From contig NZ_AZXF01000017.1 in the NCBI RefSeq assembly GCF_000515115.1, forward strand, positions 187 to 64,186: 64,000 bases of DNA, written 5' to 3'. The translations under genes and the position numbers were made by a program. Positions 58,788 to 64,000 of this stretch are shown piece by piece. How positions within the stretch are numbered: position 1 is the first letter of the stretch; every line of letters begins with the position of its first letter. The notes under the pieces are model-generated. The model was not told the origin of the DNA. It was given only the letters and a program-made list of their open reading frames with translations, and did no database searches. The DNA is from Nocardiopsis sp. CNT312. GTDB lineage: Bacteria > Actinomycetota > Actinomycetes > Streptosporangiales > Streptosporangiaceae.

Positions 58788-59420
58788 ATGGGCCCCGAGG
58801 AGTGCTGGCGCGTCATAGAGAAGGAAAGGCTCGATCTGGCCGACCTTCTCGAAGGACTGGACGAGGAGCAGCTGAACACCCCCTCGCTATGCGAGGGCTG
58901 GCGGGTACGCGACGTGGCCGGGCACCTCGCCGGAGTGGCCGATCCGCCTTCCCTGGGCCGGATGCTCGTGGACGTCGTACGCTCCGGAGGCAGTTTCCAC
59001 GGGATGAACCATGACTGGGCGGTACGCAGCGCCGACCGGCTCGGTCCCCGTTTGGCGGATGAACTGCGGGCCCTGGCGGCCTCACGGCGGCTGCCCGTGG
59101 TCACCAACTACCGCAATACCCTCTTCGATGTCCTCGTCCACGGCCAAGACATCGCCGTCCCCCTGGGTATCCCGCGCTCGATGCCCGTCAAAGCCGCTTG
59201 CACGGGTGCGACCCAGGTCTGGTCCATCGGTTTTCCCTTCCACGCGCGGCGACGGTTCGACGGCCTCCGGCTGACAGCCACCGACGCAGACTGGCAGGTG
59301 GGGTCGGGCGCGGAGGTACGCGGTCCGATCCAGGCTCTTTTGCTGCTCCTCACCGGACGCACCACTGAGCTGGACTCCCTGTCCGGAACGGGCGTGGAGG
59401 CGTTGCGCAGCAGCCTCTGA
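58788..59420 (+). CDS. Maleylpyruvate-isomerase-family mycothiol-dependent enzyme-like protein
   Basis: This 210-aa protein from ATG 58788 (after TAGGAGG) has the DinB/MDMPI N-terminal fold signature: RLDLADLLEGLDEEQLNTPS followed by LCEGWRVRDVAGHLAG (the W-x-V-x-D-x-x-x-H-L motif with metal-binding His), then VVTNYRNTLFDVLVHGQDIA with the second His. Such proteins use mycothiol as cofactor. The actual reaction is unknown. Confidence 0.85.
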   Translation: MGPEECWRVIEKERLDLADLLEGLDEEQLNTPSLCEGWRVRDVAGHLAGVADPPSLGRMLVDVVRSGGSFHGMNHDWAVRSADRLGPRLADELRALAASRRLPVVTNYRNTLFDVLVHGQDIAVPLGIPRSMPVKAACTGATQVWSIGFPFHARRRFDGLRLTATDADWQVGSGAEVRGPIQALLLLLTGRTTELDSLSGTGVEALRSSL

Positions 59421-59482
59421 CCTTCCGGCAGCGGCCTCACAGAGATCCGTGTCCCCCTACCGTCCGCGCCGTCGGCCCCGTC

Positions 59483-59821
59483 TCAGTCGTCCTCGTTCCG
59501 GCGGGCGACCCGGGCCGCCCGTGCGGTGCCGACCGCCACCAGGGCACCGGCCAGAACCGCACCCGCCGGGAGGACGACGAGCTGTCCGCCCCGGAAACGG
59601 GCGGGGAAGAAGGCCGCCACGGCGGGCAGGAGCACGGCTCCCGAGCCCCCGGACCAGGGCGCGATCCGCCGGTGGACGGCGTACCAGGCCCGTTTACCGG
59701 AGCGCGTGTACCCTGCGCGAATCCCGATCAGCGGGTTGGGCGGCAGGGCTCCGTGCCACCCTCGGCAGGCGCAGTACAGCAGGTAGACGGCCACGGCGGT
59801 GAGCACCACCGTCAGATACAC
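59483..59821 (-). CDS. SdpI-like membrane protein
   Basis: This 112-aa protein from GTG 59821 has three hydrophobic segments. NPLIGIRAGYTRSGKRAWYA follows the first and matches the SdpI signature (NPxIGIRxGYTxxxxxAW). SdpI-type proteins give immunity to toxic peptides in Bacillus; many actinobacterial homologues have no known partner. No SdpC-like toxin is seen nearby. Confidence 0.8.
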   Translation of the reverse strand: MYLTVVLTAVAVYLLYCACRGWHGALPPNPLIGIRAGYTRSGKRAWYAVHRRIAPWSGGSGAVLLPAVAAFFPARFRGGQLVVLPAGAVLAGALVAVGTARAARVARRNEDD

Positions 59822-60034
59822 CAGCGGCGCTCCGCCGAGGTGGCCGTCCGAGTGGGGAAAGCGCCCGTACGGCTCGGCCACTTCGTTCGGCGGGAGTGTG
59901 CGGGGGCCCCGCGGTCCTCCTCGTCCCCGTCGTCGGGCTCCGGGGGAACGACGCGTGCGGTGTCCCGGGCGTGCTCGCCACGCACCGGCGACCGTAGCCC
60001 GGTCCAGGATCCGGGGGCTCCCCGAGAACCATTT

Positions 60035-60048
60035 TGCAACTCGTTGCA
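60035..60048. promoter_or_regulatory. Palindromic operator upstream of the dienoyl-CoA reductase gene
   Basis: TGCAAC-TC-GTTGCA is a perfect 14-bp palindrome 61 bp before ATG 60109. The spacing and A/T flanks (TTTTGCAAC...GCATAAT) resemble PadR-type operators, and a padR gene closes the operon. Confidence 0.65.
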
Positions 60049-60108
60049 TAATGTGATGCGGGCCGTCCGGACACCGGCCCGACGGAGCACCCGCGCGAGG
60101 AGAGGCAC

Positions 60109-62124
60109 ATGAGCGAGTACCCGCACCTGCTGGAACCACTGGACCTGGGCCACACCACCCTGCCCAACCGCGTGATCATGGGCTCGATGCACATCGGCCT
60201 CGAGGAGGCCCCCGACGGCTTCGAGCGGATGGCCGCCTTCTACGCCGAGCGCGCCCGCGGCGGGGTCGGCCTCATCATCACCGGCGGCATCGCCCCCGCC
60301 CCCGAGGGGGCCACCTCCAGCGGCAGGGCCGCCATGACCACCGAGGCCGACGCTGACCGGCACCGCGCGGTCACCGGTGCCGTCCACCGGGCGGGCGGCC
60401 GGATCGCCATGCAGATCCTGCACACCGGCCGCTACGCTTTCAACGAGAACGCTGTGGCCCCCAGCCCCATCCAGGCCCCCATCAGCCCCTTCGTTCCACA
60501 CGAGCTCACCGACGACGAGATCGAGCGGACCATCGACGCCTACGCGCGCTCCGCCGAACTCGCCCAGCGGGCCGGCTACGACGGCGTCGAGATCATGGGC
60601 TCCGAGGGCTACCTCATCAACCAGTTCATCGCCCCCGCCACCAACAGGCGCCGGGACCGGTGGGGCGGTTCCTACGAGAACCGCGTCCGCTTCCCCCTGG
60701 AGGTCATGCGGCGGGTCCGCGCCCGTGTGGGAGACGACTTCATCGTCGTCTACCGACTGTCCATGCTCGACCTGGTCCCCGGCGGCTCCACCTTCGACGA
60801 GGTCGTACGGCTCGCCAAGGAGATCGAGGCGGCCGGGGCCAGCATCATCAACACCGGCATCGGCTGGCACGAGGCGCGCGTCCCCACCATCGCGACCTCC
60901 GTCCCCCGCGGTGCCTACAGTTGGGTCACCCGCAAGCTCATGGGCGAGGTGGGCGTGCCCCTCGTCGCCGTCAACCGCATCAACACCCCCGAGGTCGCCG
61001 AACGCATCCTCGCCGAGGGCCACGCGGACATGGTCTCCCTCGCCCGCCCCCTGCTCGCCGACCCCGACTTCGTCGCCAAGTCCGCCGCGGGCACCCCCGA
61101 GACGATCAACACCTGCATCGGCTGCAACCAGGCCTGCCTGGACCACACCTTCAGCGGCAGGGCCGCCTCCTGCCTGGTGAACCCCCGCGCCTGCCGTGAG
61201 ACGGAACTCGTCCTCTCCCCCACCCGGACCCGCAAGAGCGTCGCCGTCGTCGGTGCGGGCCCCGCCGGACTCGCCTGCTCCGTGTCCGCCGCGCAACGGG
61301 GCCACACGGTCACCCTCTTCGACGCGGCCGAGGAGATCGGCGGCCAGTTCGACATGGCCCGCCGGATCCCCGGAAAGGAGGAGTTCGACGAGACTCTCCG
61401 CTACTACCGCGTCCAGCTCGCCGAACACGGTGTGGACGTGCGCCTGGGGGCCCGCGTCACCGCCGACGACCTCGACGGCTACGACGAGGTCGTCATCGCC
61501 ACCGGCGTCACCCCCCGCACCCCGGAGATCCCCGGTATCGGCCATCCGAAGGCGATCGGCTACACCGACGTCCTGCGCGGCGGCGCCGAGGTGGGCGCCG
61601 CGGTGGCGATCATCGGCGCCGGCGGCATCGGCTTCGACGTCGCCGAGTTCCTGACCGACGACGGGGAGCGGGCCTCCCTCGACCCCGCGGAGTTCTTCCG
61701 CCAGTGGGGTGTGGACACCGAGCACACCACCCCGGGCGGGCTCACTGAGCCCGAGCGCCCAGCGCCCCGGCGCAAGGTGTACCTGATCCAGCGCAAGACC
61801 GGCAAGGTCGGCGCGGGCCTGGGCAAGACCACCGGCTGGATCCACCGCGTGGAACTGCGCCACCGCGGGGTGGAGATGATCGCGGGTGCCGACTACGAGC
61901 GCATCGACGACGACGGCCTCCACCTGACCGTGGACGGCGAGCCCCGCGTGCTCGACGTCGACACCGTCGTGGTGTGCGCGGGTCAGGAGCCGCGCCGCGG
62001 CCTCGCCGACGCGCTGACCGCGGGCGGCCGGAGGCCGCACCTGATCGGCGGTGCCGACGTGGCCGCCGAACTCGACGCCAAGCGCGCCATCGCCCAGGGC
62101 ACGGAACTGGCCGCAGCCCTGTGA
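60109..62124 (+). CDS. fadH: NADPH-dependent 2,4-dienoyl-CoA reductase-like flavoprotein
   Basis: This 671-aa old-yellow-enzyme-type oxidoreductase has a TIM-barrel FMN domain (VIMGSMHIGLEEAPDGFERM; GYLINQFIAPATNRRRDRWG). A 4Fe-4S cluster with the Cys-rich motif CIGCNQACLDHTFSGRAASC starts near residue 335, and an FAD/NAD(P) module (VAVVGAGPAGLACSVSAAQR) follows. It would reduce dienoyl-CoA esters during unsaturated fatty-acid breakdown or a related substrate. It is followed by a PadR gene 20 bp away, probably its own regulator. Confidence 0.9.
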   Translation: MSEYPHLLEPLDLGHTTLPNRVIMGSMHIGLEEAPDGFERMAAFYAERARGGVGLIITGGIAPAPEGATSSGRAAMTTEADADRHRAVTGAVHRAGGRIAMQILHTGRYAFNENAVAPSPIQAPISPFVPHELTDDEIERTIDAYARSAELAQRAGYDGVEIMGSEGYLINQFIAPATNRRRDRWGGSYENRVRFPLEVMRRVRARVGDDFIVVYRLSMLDLVPGGSTFDEVVRLAKEIEAAGASIINTGIGWHEARVPTIATSVPRGAYSWVTRKLMGEVGVPLVAVNRINTPEVAERILAEGHADMVSLARPLLADPDFVAKSAAGTPETINTCIGCNQACLDHTFSGRAASCLVNPRACRETELVLSPTRTRKSVAVVGAGPAGLACSVSAAQRGHTVTLFDAAEEIGGQFDMARRIPGKEEFDETLRYYRVQLAEHGVDVRLGARVTADDLDGYDEVVIATGVTPRTPEIPGIGHPKAIGYTDVLRGGAEVGAAVAIIGAGGIGFDVAEFLTDDGERASLDPAEFFRQWGVDTEHTTPGGLTEPERPAPRRKVYLIQRKTGKVGAGLGKTTGWIHRVELRHRGVEMIAGADYERIDDDGLHLTVDGEPRVLDVDTVVVCAGQEPRRGLADALTAGGRRPHLIGGADVAAELDAKRAIAQGTELAAAL

Positions 62125-62144
62125 GGCGAACCTAGAATGCGCCC

Positions 62145-62711
62145 ATGTCCCTGCCCCACGCGATTCTCACCGCCCTGTTGGAGAAGCCGTCCTCCGGGCT
62201 GGAGCTGACCCGCCGGTTCGACCGGTCCATCGGCTACTTCTGGTCCGCCACCCACCAGCAGATCTACCGCGAACTGGGGAAGCTGGAGAAGACGGGGCTG
62301 ATCCGGGCGCTGCCCTCCGACGTGCCGAGCCGGGGCATGCGCAAGGAGTACGAGGTGCTACCGCAGGGCCGATCCGAGCTGGAGCGCTGGGTGGACGAGG
62401 CCGAGGAGCCGCGGCCGACCCGCGACCCCCTGCCGCTGCGCCTGCGCGCGGCGGGGGTCGTCGGCCTCGGCGGTCTCATGGCGGAGATGCACCGGCACCG
62501 GGGCCTGCACGCGGCGCGGCTGGAGGAGTACCGCTCGATCGAACGGCGCGACACCGAGCGGCGGCGCGGCACCGACCGGGAGCGCGTCCAGCGCCTAGTG
62601 CTCAGGGCCGGTATCGACCTGGAGAGCTTCTGGGTCACCTGGCTGGACGAGGCGATCGGCGAACTGGAGGGGCTCCGAGGCGTGGCCCGCGGCACCGGGC
62701 TGGAGAGCTGA
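62145..62711 (+). CDS. PadR-family regulator
   Basis: This 188-aa protein begins MSLPHAILTALLEKPSSGLE, a typical PadR start, with GYFWSATHQQIYRELGKLEK and TGLIRALPSD forming the winged helix, then a Vir/PadR C-terminal helical region. It lies in the same operon as fadH and probably binds the palindrome at 60035-60048. Confidence 0.92.
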   Translation: MSLPHAILTALLEKPSSGLELTRRFDRSIGYFWSATHQQIYRELGKLEKTGLIRALPSDVPSRGMRKEYEVLPQGRSELERWVDEAEEPRPTRDPLPLRLRAAGVVGLGGLMAEMHRHRGLHAARLEEYRSIERRDTERRRGTDRERVQRLVLRAGIDLESFWVTWLDEAIGELEGLRGVARGTGLES

Positions 62712-62944
62712 CCCTTCCTCCCCCGGCCGACGGCCGGGCCACGGAGGGCCCGTGCGCCGACACGTTCCGTCCGGGGGGCACCGGTCGGCCCGGAGGCCAT
62801 CGAGCGGAATATCAGGAAAACAACCAGTTCACCACCGAATGCCCCCTCCAGCCCGCTGTGCGCTCTGACACACCGCTCTACCTTCGCGGGGCCGACAGTG
62901 GCCGGTTCCCCACTCCTCCGCGAGCCCCCGAAGGAGACACCACC

Positions 62945-63631
62945 GTGTCCGCAACCTCCAGGAGACGGACGACGGCGGTCACCGCCCTTGGCGCTGGCCT
63001 CGTACTGACTGCCCCCTGGCCTCCGCCGCCCCGCCGCCGGCGTGGCCCCGATCCCCGTTCCCGACGTGGAGGGCCCCTCTCGGGCTCCGTCCCCGGTGGC
63101 CCCGCCGCGGAGGACGTTGAGGACACCCACCCCTTCTTCGCCACCGACGCCGACCTCGAACGGCACGACCACGTCGAAGAAGAGTTCATCATCTCCGGCA
63201 CCGCCAACCAGTGCGCCGACGGCGTGCTCCTCTCCGAGCACCCCCACGAGAGGCGTGGGGGTGGTCCGCCGACCCGCGCTCCGGTGGGACTCCATCGGCA
63301 CCGTCCCGCCCAAGGCCGGCCCGGTCGAGCAGACCACCGAAGGCGGTACCGCCCGTCCCGGGTGGAGACGCCCACCGCCCCCGACACCGGCGCGAACGCC
63401 GCTGCGGGCCCCTCGGTCTTCTTCCGTGTCCTCTTCGGCCCGTACGAGCCGTACCCGGACCCGGAGCGGGCCGAGCGCTACGGGTCGCACGGCTCCTACG
63501 TCTCCCAGGTGGTCACGTCCGAGCGGACCGACATCCGCGGGGGCTACATCTCCCTGGTGGACTCGCTGCACGACCGTATCGAGGCGATCCGCCCCGACGT
63601 CGCGGAGTGGCGGCGCAGACCGACCCCCTGA
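62945..63631 (+). pseudogene. Decayed alpha/beta-hydrolase-domain (Abhydrolase_10-like) gene
   Basis: From GTG 62945 (after AAGGAGACACC) a signal peptide-like start (RRRTTAVTALGAGLVLTA) leads, with frame changes, to PIPVPDVEG, LSGSVPGGPA and EDTHPFFATDADLERHDHVE. EEFIISGTAN ends the N-terminal block typical of these secreted hydrolases. The middle is missing, and the tail FFRVLFGPYEPYPDPERAER with YGSHGSYVSQV is the family C-terminus. The catalytic core is lost and the gene is non-functional. Confidence 0.7.
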
Positions 63632-63723
63632 TTGCGGGGACCACGGGGTGCGGGGAGGACCGCTCCCGGGACAGCCAGGAGCGGTTCTCCGTTTCAGAGG
63701 CGTGTCCCGGCCGTCCCGGACAC

Positions 63724-63768
63724 GCGCGAGGGCCGGTGGGTTCCGCTCTCCGGAACCCACCGGCCCTC
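63724..63768 (-). terminator. Long perfect hairpin downstream of tRNA-Ser(CGA)
   Basis: A perfect 20-bp stem (63724-63743 with 63749-63768) with a 5-nt loop lies 48 bp past the tRNA 3' end on the minus strand. It is probably its terminator. Confidence 0.8.
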
Positions 63769-63815
63769 GCTACCTCTACGGCCCCGCGTCCACCTGGGTG
63801 AACACCGGCCTGCGG

Positions 63816-63900
63816 CGGTGGAGGAGGGATTCGAACCCTCGAAGGGTTGCCCCTTACCCGCTTTCGAGGCGGGCGCCATCGGCCACTAGGCGACTCCACC
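63816..63900 (-). tRNA. serU: tRNA-Ser (CGA anticodon)
   Basis: The acceptor stem GGTGGAG (63894-63900, minus strand) pairs with 63817-63823. The anticodon loop CTCGAAA carries CGA, a long variable arm is present (class II), and the T-arm GGTTCGAATCC is intact. The discriminator is G. CCA is not encoded. Confidence 0.97.
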
Positions 63901-64000
63901 GCGAGCCACCCTACCGGATACGACGGTGTGCGAAAAACCGCTGGAGGAGACCGGCGCACCGCTCCGCGACCTCCGCACCGACCAGATCCGGCGGAACGAC

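Noticed and set aside
59812-62040. 742-codon minus-strand frame opposite the dienoyl-CoA reductase
   Set aside because: It is a composition shadow of the plus-strand gene; the sequence is Gly/Val/Asp-rich without domains.

Overview
The window is high-G+C actinomycete chromosome. GTG starts are common, genes are coupled by ATGA/GTGA overlaps, mycothiol- and WhiB-type proteins are encoded, and the order SRP RNA - dnaX - ybaB - recR - lysC - asd is the one kept in Gram-positive chromosomes. Gene content resembles Nocardiopsis and relatives in the Streptosporangiales, but the genus is an inference. A perfect 16-bp parS site (25630-25645) and the dnaX/recR/lysC block suggest the window is not far from the replication origin.

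Layout. 1-3300 is an insertion-sequence cluster: an IS1380-like element (513-2174) directly followed by an IS5-like element (2199-3300), both carrying indels in homopolymer runs. 3.3-12 kb is a patchwork of TetR-type regulators, each facing or flanking a redox gene (epimerase-like SDR, NAD(P)-binding protein), a Tat-exported tyrosinase and a DUF389 membrane protein. Decayed genes lie between them (zinc alcohol dehydrogenase, cytochrome P450, a PadR/ABC-ATPase fusion remnant). 12-20.6 kb holds a split Rpn-like PD-(D/E)XK protein, a PP2C-like phosphatase, an ACT-domain membrane protein, an SDR and a three-gene ABC-2 exporter. 20.6-25.7 kb holds a DMT-type transporter and a probable regulon in which a sensor kinase/response regulator pair lies between an Asp-rich membrane peptide and a DUF4956-VTC (polyphosphate polymerase) pair. 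The same three-part repeat precedes both target units. 25.7-35.9 kb has a TetR/FAD-monooxygenase pair with a double operator, a PAP2 phosphatase, an IS200/IS605 relic, and a GntR regulator followed by a complete E1-alpha/E1-beta/E2 2-oxo-acid dehydrogenase operon. 35.9-43.3 kb is the core block asd, lysC, recR, ybaB, dnaX and SRP RNA, interrupted by a convergent isoaspartyl-methyltransferase-like gene. A DUF2252 gene and tRNA-Ser(GGA) follow.

44856-58554 is an integrated actinomycete integrative and conjugative element (AICE, pSAM2 type), bounded by 58-bp direct repeats of the tRNA-Ser 3' half. Its backbone is complete: tyrosine integrase, excisionase, primase-polymerase plus DUF3987 replication proteins, a zinc-binding RRQRL-like protein, FtsK-type TraSA, small transfer proteins, SpdB, a WhiB-like protein, the KorSA-type GntR repressor and a Nudix protein. 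Between the regulator and the right end it carries an AT-rich two-gene cargo: a 450-aa protein with an Mrr-like PD-(D/E)XK domain and a 119-aa companion of unknown fold. This is the best candidate here for an undescribed, possibly anti-phage, system. The element also contains a hairpin present in three copies, with a compensatory base change in its stem, ahead of xis, the RRQRL-type gene and the whiB-like gene. It has two repeat clusters that may be transfer (clt) sequences and an iteron-like GCAGAAC cluster beside the right end.

58.6-64 kb is resident chromosome again: a maleylpyruvate-isomerase-family protein, an SdpI-like membrane protein, a 2,4-dienoyl-CoA reductase with a downstream PadR regulator, a decayed alpha/beta-hydrolase gene and tRNA-Ser(CGA).
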